This document shows positions 50,463 to 58,756 of a stretch of 64,000 nucleotides of DNA, in pieces; within the stretch, counting starts at the first letter, position 1; each line of letters opens with the position of its first letter. The stretch lies in contig JADLGE010000076.1 of the NCBI GenBank assembly GCA_020849475.1, forward strand, positions 1-64,000, given 5' to 3'. Below the pieces are notes generated by a model. The model did not search any database. It saw only the letters and a list, made by a program, of their open reading frames with translations, and was not told the DNA's origin. The translations under genes were made by a program, and so were the position numbers. The DNA is from Gammaproteobacteria bacterium. GTDB lineage: Bacteria; Pseudomonadota; Gammaproteobacteria; Ga0077536.

Positions 50463-53400
50463 ATGACGAGCCGCCGACTTCTTATCGTCAACCGTGGCGA
50501 AGTGGCCTTGCGCATCATGCGCAGCGCCGCCGAGATGGGCTATCACACCGTCGCGGTGTACAGCGATGACGATGCCGACAGTCTGCATGTGACGCGTGCC
50601 GACAGCGCGCTGCGCATTGCCGGCCGCGGCGCGGCGGCCTATCTCGATGCGGGGGCCATCGTCGAACAAGCGCTCGCCGCGCAGTGCTGGGGCGTGCATC
50701 CGGGTTACGGATTTCTTGCCGAACAGGCGCGCTTCGGCGCGGCCTGTGAAGCGGCGGGCCTGGTGTTCGTCGGCCCGACACCGACGCAGCTCGCACTGTT
50801 CGGTAACAAGCTCGCGGCGCACGACCTCGCGCGGCAATGCAAGGTGCCGACCTTGCCCGCGTCCAATGCCCTCGCGTCCGCCACGGCGCTGGCGGATTTC
50901 CGCGCGGCGCAGGGTGCCCTGGTGGCCGTCGTGATCAAGGCCGCGGCCGGCGGTGGTGGGCGCGGCATGCGCGTGGTCGCGCCGGGTGTCGATGGAGCGC
51001 CGCTGTGGTCAGCCTGCACTTCGGAAGCCCTCGCGGCTTTCGGTGACGGCAGCGTGTATGCCGAGCGCTACATCGCCAATGCGCGGCACATCGAAGTGCA
51101 GGTGCTGGGCGACGGCCGCGGCGCGGTCACGCATCTGTGGGAGCGGGATTGTTCAACCCAGCGCCGACATCAGAAGCTGATTGAAATCGCGCCGGCGCCG
51201 CATCTCGACGCCGAGACCCGCGATGCGCTGCTGGATGCCGCGCTGCGCATGGCGCGTCATGCCAATTATCGTGGTCTTGGCACCTTTGAATTCCTGCTCG
51301 ATGCCGACAATGGCGCATGGTTCTTCATCGAGGCCAATGCGCGCCTGCAGGTCGAACACACCGTTACCGAAGAAGTGCTGGGGCTCGATCTCGTGGCGCT
51401 GCAGCTCGCGGTGGCCAACGGTGCGAGTCTCGCCGAGCTCGGCATGGATCAGCCGCCCGCCGCGCCGCGCGGCTACGCGGTGCAGGTGCGCATCAACGCC
51501 GAAGTGCTGGGTGAAGATGGCACGCCGCGTCCGGCCAGCGGCCGCATTACGCGTTTCGAACCGGCCACCGGCCCTGGCATCCGCGTCGACAGCGCGGCGC
51601 GCCGCGGTTATGCACCGAGCCCGGCGTTTGATTCGCTGCTGGCCAAGCTCATCGTGCATACCGCCGGTGATTTCACCCAGCTGCTGGCGCGTGCGCGCCG
51701 CGCGGCTGGCGAATTCGTGATTGAAGGCATCGCCACCAACCTGCCGCTGCTGCAGGCGGTGCTGGCCGAGCCGGTGCTCGCCGTCGGCGAACTCAACACC
51801 ACCTATGTCGAACAGCATGGCGCGGCCTTGATGCGTGCCGCCGCTGCGTTTGAAGTCGCCGAGAGCGCCACGACAGAAGTGAGTGGCAGTGCGCGCAGCG
51901 CGGTGACCGTGCCGGCCGGCTCGACGTTGGTGGCGGCGCCGATGCGCGCCAGTGTCGTCAGTGTCGACGTGACGCCGGGGATGACGGTCAAGCGTGGCCA
52001 GCAACTCGCGGTGCTGGAAGCGATGAAGATGCATCACGTGGTGTCGGCCGGCGCCGCCGGCACCATCACCGGCATCGTGGTGGCGGTCGGCGATGTGTTG
52101 GACGAGGGCGAGGCGCTGGCCTTTCTGGCCATCGACGCCAGCGCCGATGATAGCGAAGAAGTGCAGCGCGATATCGATCTCGACGCGACCCGCGCCGATC
52201 TCGAAGAAGTGCGCGCCGCCCACGCCTTGACGCTGGACGCCGCGCGACCCGAGGCAGTGGCCAAGCGCCGCAAGCTCGATGCACGCACCGCGCGTGAGAA
52301 TGTCGCGGACCTGTGCGACCCCGACAGCTTCATCGAATACGGTGCGCTCGCCATCGCCGCCCAGCGCCGGCGCCGCAGCGTCGACGATCTCATGAAGAAC
52401 ACGCCAGCCGACGGCATGATTGCTGGCTTCGGCACCGTCAACGCCGATCAGTTTGGCGCCGACAATACGCGCTGCGCGGTGATGGCCTACGACTACACCG
52501 TGCTGGCCGGCACCCAGGGCCATCACAATCACAAGAAGAAAGACCGGCTGTTCGAGATCGCGGCGGAATGGAAGACGCCCATCGTGTTCTTCACCGAGGG
52601 CGGCGGCGGCCGTCCGGGTGATGTCGACACCGATGAGCTGTGCATGAGCTGGCTCGATCTGAAAACGTTCGCGACCTGGCCCAAGCTGTCAGGCGTGGCG
52701 CCGCGCATTGCCGTCAATGCCGGGCGTTGTTACGCCGGCAATGCCGTGATCTTCGGCTGTGCCGACGTCACCATCGCAACCGCCAATTCCAATATCGGCC
52801 TGGCCGGCCCGGCCATGATCGAAGGCGGTGGCCTGGGCAAATTCAAACCCGAGGACATCGGCCCCATCGAAGTGCAGACCGCCAACGGCGTGGTCGACAT
52901 CGCCTGCGCCGATGAGCGCGAAGCAACCGCCGCCGCGCGCCAGCTGCTCGGTTATTTCCAGGGCGTGGCGCCGCACTGGACAGCGGTTGACCAGCGGCGC
53001 CTGCGCCACCTCATTCCGGAGAACCGACTGCGCGTCTACGACGTGCGCACCGTCATCCACGCGCTGGCCGATGAAGGCTCGGTGCTGGAACTGCGGCCGC
53101 ACTATGGCGTGGGCCTGCTCACCTGTTTCATCCGTATCGAAGGTCAGCCTTTCGGACTCATCGCCAACGATCCGCGCCATCTCGGTGGCGCCATCGATGG
53201 CGACGGCGGCGAGAAGGGCGGGCGCTTCCTGCAACTGTGCGATGCCTACAACGTGCCGGTGATTTCACTGTGCGACACGCCCGGCTTCATGGTCGGCCCC
53301 GACAGCGAGAAGACCGCGGCAGTGCGCCGCGGCTCGCGCCTCATCATCGCCACTGCCAACCTGCGCGTGCCCTTGTTCTGCATCGTGTTGCGCAAGGGCT

Positions 53401-53741
53401 ATGGCCTCGGCGCGCAGGCCATGTGCGGCGGCAGCACCCATCAGTCGTTCTTCACCATCGCCTGGCCGACCGCCGAGATGGGCCCCATGGGCCTCGAAGG
53501 CGCGGTCGAACTCGGCTTTCGCAAGGAGCTCGAGGCGACTCCCGATGCCGCCAGCCGCAAGGCCTTGTTCGATGAACTCGTCGCGCACATGTACACCAAG
53601 GGCAAGGGCGTGTCGGTCGCATCGGTGTGTGAGATAGACGCGGTCATAGACCCCGCCGAGTCGCGCACCTGGCTGCTGCGGGGCTTACGCGCCGCCGGCA
53701 AGGAACGGCGCGAGCCGCGACGCTTCGTGGATGTGTGGTAG
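50463..53741 (+). CDS. single-chain biotin-dependent acyl-CoA carboxylase (BC-BCCP-CT)
   Basis: A 1092-residue fusion. Biotin carboxylase occupies residues 1 to about 450 (LLIVNRGEVALRIMRSA; Lys159 of the ATP-grasp KAAAGGGGRGMRVV; EANARLQVEHTVTEEVLG). The biotinyl domain is at about 490-560 with biotinyl Lys522 in VLEAMKMHH. The carboxyltransferase is at about 580-1092, N- and C-lobes together (FIEYGALAIAAQRRR; FFTEGGGGRPGD; LCDTPGFMVGPDSE; GYGLGAQAMCGGS). Most acyl-CoA carboxylases split BC-BCCP and CT over two genes; the one-chain form is like long-chain acyl-CoA carboxylase (LCC). The TAG stop codon is formed by a REP head. The acyl-CoA substrate is unknown. Confidence 0.9.
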   Translation: MTSRRLLIVNRGEVALRIMRSAAEMGYHTVAVYSDDDADSLHVTRADSALRIAGRGAAAYLDAGAIVEQALAAQCWGVHPGYGFLAEQARFGAACEAAGLVFVGPTPTQLALFGNKLAAHDLARQCKVPTLPASNALASATALADFRAAQGALVAVVIKAAAGGGGRGMRVVAPGVDGAPLWSACTSEALAAFGDGSVYAERYIANARHIEVQVLGDGRGAVTHLWERDCSTQRRHQKLIEIAPAPHLDAETRDALLDAALRMARHANYRGLGTFEFLLDADNGAWFFIEANARLQVEHTVTEEVLGLDLVALQLAVANGASLAELGMDQPPAAPRGYAVQVRINAEVLGEDGTPRPASGRITRFEPATGPGIRVDSAARRGYAPSPAFDSLLAKLIVHTAGDFTQLLARARRAAGEFVIEGIATNLPLLQAVLAEPVLAVGELNTTYVEQHGAALMRAAAAFEVAESATTEVSGSARSAVTVPAGSTLVAAPMRASVVSVDVTPGMTVKRGQQLAVLEAMKMHHVVSAGAAGTITGIVVAVGDVLDEGEALAFLAIDASADDSEEVQRDIDLDATRADLEEVRAAHALTLDAARPEAVAKRRKLDARTARENVADLCDPDSFIEYGALAIAAQRRRRSVDDLMKNTPADGMIAGFGTVNADQFGADNTRCAVMAYDYTVLAGTQGHHNHKKKDRLFEIAAEWKTPIVFFTEGGGGRPGDVDTDELCMSWLDLKTFATWPKLSGVAPRIAVNAGRCYAGNAVIFGCADVTIATANSNIGLAGPAMIEGGGLGKFKPEDIGPIEVQTANGVVDIACADEREATAAARQLLGYFQGVAPHWTAVDQRRLRHLIPENRLRVYDVRTVIHALADEGSVLELRPHYGVGLLTCFIRIEGQPFGLIANDPRHLGGAIDGDGGEKGGRFLQLCDAYNVPVISLCDTPGFMVGPDSEKTAAVRRGSRLIIATANLRVPLFCIVLRKGYGLGAQAMCGGSTHQSFFTIAWPTAEMGPMGLEGAVELGFRKELEATPDAASRKALFDELVAHMYTKGKGVSVASVCEIDAVIDPAESRTWLLRGLRAAGKERREPRRFVDVW

Positions 53742-53821
53742 CTGCGAATTCATTCGCACATCAAGACCAGCCGCACGAACGGCGAGCCGCGCCATCAAGG
53801 TGCGAATGAATTCGCACCTAC
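53738..53821. repeat. REP family B pair spanning a convergent gene junction
   Basis: Units at 53738-53759 and 53800-53821, heads (GTAG) outward, with hairpin stems TGCGAAT/ATTCGCA and GTGCGAAT/ATTCGCAC. The pair makes up the entire intergenic region. The TAG stop codon of the carboxylase gene (53739-53741) and that of dprE2 (53820-53818, minus strand) lie inside the GTAG heads. Confidence 0.9.
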
Positions 53822-54555
53822 AGGTTCATGCGTTTGAAGATTTTTTCTGGAATCGCGCGGATGATCATCATGATGGCGCGCCAGAACCACGGCAGGTAAA
53901 CCACGTCGCGCTTGTTTTCGATGGCCGCGATGATGCCGTCGGCAATGGTCGCGGGTGTGGTCCACAGCGGGCCTTTCTTGAAGGCCGCCGTCATCGGTGT
54001 GTCGACGAAGCCGGGCTTGATGGTCAGCACTTGAACGCCATGTTTGCACAGGCGATTGCGTAACCCCGACAAGAACACCTCCAGCGCGGCCTTGCTGGCG
54101 CCGTAGACATAATTGCTCTGCCGACCGCGATCACCGGCCACTGAACCTATCACCGCGATGCAGCCGCGCCCTTGGGCCTGCATGACATTGGCGAGCGCCG
54201 TCAGCAAGCTCGTGGTCGACAGCGTATTGACCTCGAACGCAGCGCGCAGCGCGGCCAGGTCCTGTTCGCAGCGGGTCTGATCGGGCAACACGCCGTGTGC
54301 GAGCAGCGCCACGTCGAGTCCTTCGAGTGCAGTGTTGGCGCTGTCGAGCAGGGCCGCGGCGTCGAAGGGGCTGGCGAAATCGCACACCGCTGTTGTCACC
54401 GAGGTTGCGCCGCGCACTTCAAGGTCGCGCGCCATGGTCGACAGCCGTTCGCTGTCGCGGGCGACGAGATGGAGGCGCGCGCCTTGTGCCGCGTAACGAC
54501 GCGCGGTCGCTTCGGCTATCGCGGAAGTGGCGCCCAACAGCAGGACTTTCAACAT
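53818..54555 (-). CDS. dprE2: DprE2-like decaprenylphosphoryl-2-keto-ribose reductase (SDR family)
   Basis: A 245-residue short-chain dehydrogenase. The NAD(P) motif is LLLGATSAIAEATARRYAAQ, with AHG near residue 95, catalytic Ser in IGSVAGDRG and YxxxK in YVYGASKAALEVFL. The C-terminus IMMIIRAIPEKIFKRM closely resembles the end of Mycobacterium Rv3791 (YVMMVLRHIPRSIFRKL). Together with DprE1 it epimerises polyprenylphosphoryl-ribofuranose to the arabinofuranose form; DprE2 performs the reduction. It lies 3 bases downstream of dprE1 in the same orientation, the same functional pair order as Rv3790-Rv3791. Confidence 0.88.
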   Translation of the reverse strand: MLKVLLLGATSAIAEATARRYAAQGARLHLVARDSERLSTMARDLEVRGATSVTTAVCDFASPFDAAALLDSANTALEGLDVALLAHGVLPDQTRCEQDLAALRAAFEVNTLSTTSLLTALANVMQAQGRGCIAVIGSVAGDRGRQSNYVYGASKAALEVFLSGLRNRLCKHGVQVLTIKPGFVDTPMTAAFKKGPLWTTPATIADGIIAAIENKRDVVYLPWFWRAIMMIIRAIPEKIFKRMNL

Positions 54556-54558
54556 GGC

Positions 54559-55860
54559 TTACAAACCCAGTCTTTGTGATTGCAGTGAGGCGAAGCGGCC
54601 GAGCGCGCGGTATTTCTCGCGGACTTCCTGAAAGCGTTGCCAGTGCGGATAGCCGGCGCGAAACGTGGCGGCGGACATCGCGGCGTCCTTGGCGAGATAC
54701 AGGCGACCGCCATGGGCGACCACGATGTCGTCGAGCCGCACGCACAGTGCGAGGCTGTCGGCGCTGTGGGCGAAGTCCATGGTCAGCGTCAGTCCGTCCT
54801 GCGGAAAGGATAAGAGGTTGTCGTTGCCCGCGCCGAAACCCTTCAACACCGCGAGCGGCGAGACCAGGCCGCTGGCGGTCACGCTGCGCAGTATCTCGCC
54901 CAGCGCTTCACGGGCGCCGGCGGGCGGCAATACGCATTGATGCTGCAGGAAGCCGCGCCGGCCATAGAGGCGGTTCCAGTCGTTGAGCGCGTCGAGCGGA
55001 AAGAAATAGTTCGCGTAATGCACGCGATGGCTGTCGGCATTGCGCGCGCCGCGTGCGTAGTACAAGGCGTTGAAGGCGCGCGTGACAGGCCGCCCCAGCA
55101 GCCAGGCTGGCATGTCGAGTGGCACGCTCAATGGTCGACGGCAGTCGGTCTCAAGGCCGCCAGTGGCGGCGTGTTCGCCCAGCATCACGATGCCGCGACC
55201 GCGTCGCGCGCCGCTTTGATTGACGTCCAGCCACGCCACCACATAGGTGCTTTGTTCGTGTTGCGTGAGCAGGGCGAGGGTGGTGTCGAGATCGGGCGCG
55301 GCCAACAGGCGCTCATCGATATAGCTGTTGGTGATCGCGCGCAGGCGCAGGCGCGCGGCGACAATGATGCCGGTCAGGCCCATGCCGCCGGCGCTGGCGT
55401 GGAAAAGGTCGGCGTGCTCATGGCGTGAACAGCGCAGTATCGAACCGTCGGCCAGCAGCAGGGTGATGTCATCGACGTACTGGCTGAAGCTGCCGTCGTG
55501 ATGGTGGTTCTTGCCGTGCACATCGGCGGCGATGGCGCCGCCCAAGGTGACGAAACCGGTGCCGGGCAAGACCGGCAGGAACCAGCCGCGCGGCACCACC
55601 ACGGCAAGGATGGCGGACAGTGTCACCCCGGCGCTGCATTCGAGCGTGCCGGCCTCGGCGTCGAAAGCGATGAAGTGATCGAGGCGCGTCATCACCACGC
55701 TGTGGGCGGCGAGGCTCGCGTCACCGTAGCTGCGGCCCATGCCGCGCGCGATGAGGGACGCTGGCGTTGAAGCGAGCACACGGCACAAGGCCGTGCGCGT
55801 GGCCGGCTGGTGCGCCGTGGTTTCGATGCCGGGGTAACGTCCCCAACCGCTGCTTAGCAT
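54559..55860 (-). CDS. dprE1: DprE1-like decaprenylphosphoryl-ribose 2'-oxidase (FAD)
   Basis: A 433-residue VAO-type flavoenzyme resembling Mycobacterium Rv3790 (461 aa). Aligned blocks are IARGMGRSYGD (Tyr45), PVLPGTGFVTLGGAIAADVHGKNHH (positions 96-120; His115 and Lys117 equal His132 and Lys134), GGMGLTGIIV, WNRLYGRRGFLQHQ and RLYLAKDA (Lys391 equals Lys418). The site of Mycobacterium Cys387, the benzothiazinone target, is Thr360, and Asn385 is Thr358. The oxidase makes the 2-keto intermediate that DprE2 reduces. The start ATG 55860 is where homology begins; a longer frame runs into the divergent promoter region. It is co-directional with dprE2 and divergent from the AftB-like gene. Confidence 0.9.
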   Translation of the reverse strand: MLSSGWGRYPGIETTAHQPATRTALCRVLASTPASLIARGMGRSYGDASLAAHSVVMTRLDHFIAFDAEAGTLECSAGVTLSAILAVVVPRGWFLPVLPGTGFVTLGGAIAADVHGKNHHHDGSFSQYVDDITLLLADGSILRCSRHEHADLFHASAGGMGLTGIIVAARLRLRAITNSYIDERLLAAPDLDTTLALLTQHEQSTYVVAWLDVNQSGARRGRGIVMLGEHAATGGLETDCRRPLSVPLDMPAWLLGRPVTRAFNALYYARGARNADSHRVHYANYFFPLDALNDWNRLYGRRGFLQHQCVLPPAGAREALGEILRSVTASGLVSPLAVLKGFGAGNDNLLSFPQDGLTLTMDFAHSADSLALCVRLDDIVVAHGGRLYLAKDAAMSAATFRAGYPHWQRFQEVREKYRALGRFASLQSQRLGL

Positions 55861-55914
55861 GACAGTGCTCTGGCCCTTCGCTGCTGGCCGCGACGAGAGT
55901 GGTCGAGGCGCGGC

Positions 55915-55920
55915 TATAAT
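55915..55920 (+). promoter_or_regulatory. candidate -10 element for the aftB-like/ubiA transcript
   Basis: A perfect TATAAT lies 86 bases before the ATG at 56006, in the 145-bp gap between the divergent dprE1 and aftB-like genes. No good -35 hexamer is visible at the right spacing, so it is only a candidate. Confidence 0.35.
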
Positions 55921-56005
55921 AGCGGCTTGCCTTCCTGCGGATGTATGTGAGCGCGCCTCAAGCGGGGCGGCGGAGGATGGCGCACAGCAGCCCAGGACCC
56001 AAGCC

Positions 56006-57742
56006 ATGAGTTCAATGGACACATCCGCCGCAGCGCCCATCCGCGGTGGCGTCGACCGCCGCCTGGTAGTCCTGGCGGTGTGCGTGGTGGGCGTGGCGTG
56101 CGTGGCGCGCGCCCTGCAGCTCGCCTGGCTGTCGGACGACGGCTTCATTTCGTTTCGTTATGCGCAGAATCTCGCCGAAGGGCGGGGCCTGGTCTACAAC
56201 GCCGGCGAGTATGTCGAGGGCTACACCAATCTCTTGTGGACGGTGCTGCTGGCGGCTTTCATGCGCATCGGTGCGCAACCCGAGATCATGTCCCATGTGC
56301 TCGGCATCGGTTGCTGGCTTGCGCAGGTGTCGGTGCTGGCGTGGTGGTCATGGCGTCGCGCCGCCATCGAGGGCACACGCTTCCTGCCGCTGGCCGCGGC
56401 GCTGACCTTGATACTCGAAGATCAGCAGCGTTGGGCTACTGGTGGGCTCGAGACCAGCATGTTCGGGCTCTTTTCGAGTTGGGGCTTGCTGCTGCTGGCG
56501 GTCGAGACACCCAATCGTCGTCGCCAGTTGCTGGCGGCATTGCTGTTGGGACTGGCCACCCTCACGCGGCCCGATGGCGTGCTGTTCTGCGCGCTCGGCG
56601 TGGCCTATGGGTTTTGCGCGGCGCCGCGCGCAAGCCTGCGCCAGCGGCTGGCCGACAGCGCCACCGTGGCGGTGCCATTGGCCGCGATTGGCGCGGGCCT
56701 GGTGGCTTTCAAGCTCAGCTACTACGGCGATATTTTTCCCACCGCGTTCTACGCCAAGTCGGCGCTCGATGAGTACACCAGCCAGGGGCTGTATTACGTC
56801 GGTCTGTTCGCGCAGCGCAACTGGTTCATGGCGCCGTTCCTGGTGCTGGTGATATGGCCGGCGCGTGCGCGCCTCGCACGCCTGCTGACGCCCGTGCATG
56901 GTCTGCTGCTGGTGGCGTTCGCGATGTTCACGTTCTACGTCATCCACAGCGGTGGCGACTTCATGTATGCGCGGCGCCTGATGCCGGCGCTGCCGTTCCT
57001 GTGGCTGTTGTTCGAAGCCCTGCTCCTGTGCATCGAACGCCAGGCCGTGGCCCTCGCGCTGTTTCTCCTGACCTTGCTGGCCGGCGTGCTGCCGGCCAAT
57101 CCGTTTGGCGACACGCCGCGCACCTTGCTGCGCGGCATCGCCAACGAATGGACGTTCTATCCCAAGGACTACGTGGCCTTCTGCCGTAACCGCGGCGAGT
57201 TTCTGCATCGCGTGCTCGGCGAGCGCCCGGTGCGCGCGGTGTACAGCAATTCGCTGGCGATGCTGGCCTATTACAGTCGTCTGCCTTATCTGGTCGAATA
57301 CTCGGGTCTCACGCAGTACTCGGTGGCCAAGAAGCAGGTCGGTGAACGCGGTCGCGTCGGTCACGAGAAAGCCGTCAACAAGGAATGGATGACGGCGCAC
57401 GGCGTCGAGATGTATCTGTTCCTGGACAAGGATCCGCTGGTGAAAAATGGTGCGCGCCGCTACGACTATGCGCGCCTCGGCGGGCGGCTCACCGCGCTCA
57501 TCTGGATCTACCGCGACGAAGTGGTGGATGCCTTTCGCAATGAGGAAGAAATCGACTTCGTGCCCATCGAGGCGGTGATGCCCGGCATCGAAGCGAGCCT
57601 CGCGCGCCAGCCCTATGCCGAGGCCCGCGCCACGCTCGACCTGTTCGAAAGCTATTACCTCGGTCACGCGGCGCCCCAATGGGCCGACACCGCGGCGCGC
57701 ATGCGGCGCATCGTCGCCGACAAAGCACCGGCGCAACCATGA
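56006..57742 (+). CDS. AftB-like GT-C arabinofuranosyltransferase
   Basis: A 578-residue membrane protein with about ten helices followed by a soluble C-terminal domain of about 190 residues. Sequence blocks run parallel to mycobacterial AftB (Rv3805c). SDDGFISFRYAQNL (Asp44/Asp45 in the first outer loop) is followed by GRGLVYNAGEYVEGYTN, ATGGLETSM, LTRPDG, YYGDIFPTAFYAKSAL and GGDFMYARRLMP. VGHEKAVNKEWM in the C-terminal domain matches IGHDKN of AftB. This predicts transfer of D-arabinofuranose from a lipid-phosphate donor at the outer face of the inner membrane. It is 40 bases before the ubiA-like gene, which makes the donor precursor. The acceptor is unknown: pilin, LPS and exopolysaccharide are all possible. 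Confidence 0.8.
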   Translation: MSSMDTSAAAPIRGGVDRRLVVLAVCVVGVACVARALQLAWLSDDGFISFRYAQNLAEGRGLVYNAGEYVEGYTNLLWTVLLAAFMRIGAQPEIMSHVLGIGCWLAQVSVLAWWSWRRAAIEGTRFLPLAAALTLILEDQQRWATGGLETSMFGLFSSWGLLLLAVETPNRRRQLLAALLLGLATLTRPDGVLFCALGVAYGFCAAPRASLRQRLADSATVAVPLAAIGAGLVAFKLSYYGDIFPTAFYAKSALDEYTSQGLYYVGLFAQRNWFMAPFLVLVIWPARARLARLLTPVHGLLLVAFAMFTFYVIHSGGDFMYARRLMPALPFLWLLFEALLLCIERQAVALALFLLTLLAGVLPANPFGDTPRTLLRGIANEWTFYPKDYVAFCRNRGEFLHRVLGERPVRAVYSNSLAMLAYYSRLPYLVEYSGLTQYSVAKKQVGERGRVGHEKAVNKEWMTAHGVEMYLFLDKDPLVKNGARRYDYARLGGRLTALIWIYRDEVVDAFRNEEEIDFVPIEAVMPGIEASLARQPYAEARATLDLFESYYLGHAAPQWADTAARMRRIVADKAPAQP

Positions 57743-57782
57743 GCGACTCGCGCCCCGCCCACCGACAAGGGACAATCGCGCC

Positions 57783-58664
57783 ATGAACGACAGCCTGGCC
57801 ACCCCTGGTCGCTCAACGATGGGCGCCATCTTCGCGCTGCTGCGGCCACGTGAGTGGACCAAGAACATTTTCGTGCTGGCGCCGCTGGTGTTCGCCGGCG
57901 CCTTCAGCCACGACACCGCGCTCTATCACGCCGGCCTCGCCTTCCTGCTGTTCTGCGTGGCGGCCTCGGCGGTCTATATCGTCAACGACATTCACGACAT
58001 CGATGAAGACCGCGCTCATCCGCTCAAGCGTCGCAAGCGGCCCTTGGCGGCGGGCGAACTGAGTCCACGCGCCGCGCTGGTCTTGCTGGTGGGCCTGTAT
58101 GGCCTGCTAGCGGTCGGTTATTGGCTCATGCCGCGCGCCGGCATGATCGTCATCGGTTATGTGCTGCTCAACATCGCCCACACCTATCTGCTCAAGCTGC
58201 AGCCGGTCATCGATATCTTCTCCATCGCGATTGGCTTCATGCTGCGCGTGTATGCCGGCGCCGAGGCGATTGCGGTGCCGGTGTCGTCGTGGATGTTCGT
58301 CACCACCTTGTGCCTGGCGCTGTATCTCGCGTCGATCAAGCGTCGCCAGGAATTGAACTGGGCTGGCGGCACCGGGCGCGCGGTGTTGCAGCACTACACC
58401 GCGCCCTTGCTCGATCGCTTCGCGCAGACCGCCGCCACCGGCGCCCTGATCTTCTACAGCCTGTTCGTGATGTCGACGCGTCCGGAGCTGGTGGCCAGCA
58501 TTCCCTTCGTATTGTTCGGCCTGTTCCGCTATCAATGGCTGGTGGAAGTGCGCGAACTCGGCGAGTCACCCGCCGATACCTTGCTCGGCGACTGGCAGTT
58601 GATGTTGACCGTGCTGTTCTGGTTGGGGATGTGCGCTTACGCGGTGGGGCATCGTGTGAGCTGA
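57783..58664 (+). CDS. UbiA-family decaprenyl-phosphate phosphoribosyltransferase-like protein
   Basis: A 293-residue polytopic prenyltransferase-superfamily protein similar to Rv3806c (DPPR synthase). RPREWTKNIFVLAPL opens it (RPRQWVKNVLVLAAPL in Rv3806c). NDIHDIDEDRAHP at 68-80 carries the Asp-rich motif, followed by KRRKRPLAAG, matching the mycobacterial KRFRPIAAG. VIDIFSIAIGFMLRVYAG marks the second conserved loop. This subgroup transfers phosphoribose from PRPP to a polyprenyl phosphate, the committed step toward the arabinofuranose donor. ATG 57783 is 40 bases after the AftB-like stop. The mycobacterial phosphatase partner (Rv3807c-like) is not present here. Confidence 0.87.
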   Translation: MNDSLATPGRSTMGAIFALLRPREWTKNIFVLAPLVFAGAFSHDTALYHAGLAFLLFCVAASAVYIVNDIHDIDEDRAHPLKRRKRPLAAGELSPRAALVLLVGLYGLLAVGYWLMPRAGMIVIGYVLLNIAHTYLLKLQPVIDIFSIAIGFMLRVYAGAEAIAVPVSSWMFVTTLCLALYLASIKRRQELNWAGGTGRAVLQHYTAPLLDRFAQTAATGALIFYSLFVMSTRPELVASIPFVLFGLFRYQWLVEVRELGESPADTLLGDWQLMLTVLFWLGMCAYAVGHRVS

Positions 58665-58756
58665 GCGCGTCTGCGCGCAGGCTTCATTCGCAGGGGCGTG
58701 CTGGTGTATGGTCGCCCTTGAGTGACACCGCGCTTCATACCTTCAGGAAGGCTTCG

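Noticed and set aside
50463-53741. Pyruvate carboxylase or urea carboxylase
   Set aside because: The C-terminal half is an acyl-CoA carboxyltransferase (FFTEGGGGRPGD, GYGLGAQAMCGG). There is no pyruvate-type TIM-barrel domain.
54559-55860. Alditol or gulonolactone oxidase
   Set aside because: General VAO-fold similarity exists, but HGKNHH, GGMGLTGIIV, the RLYLAKDA lysine and the neighbouring DprE2 and UbiA genes match DprE1 specifically.
57783-58664. 4-hydroxybenzoate polyprenyltransferase of ubiquinone synthesis
   Set aside because: KRRKRPLAAG and the NDxxDxxxDRxHP arrangement follow the DPPR-synthase subgroup, and the gene sits with dprE1, dprE2 and the AftB-like gene rather than with ubiC.
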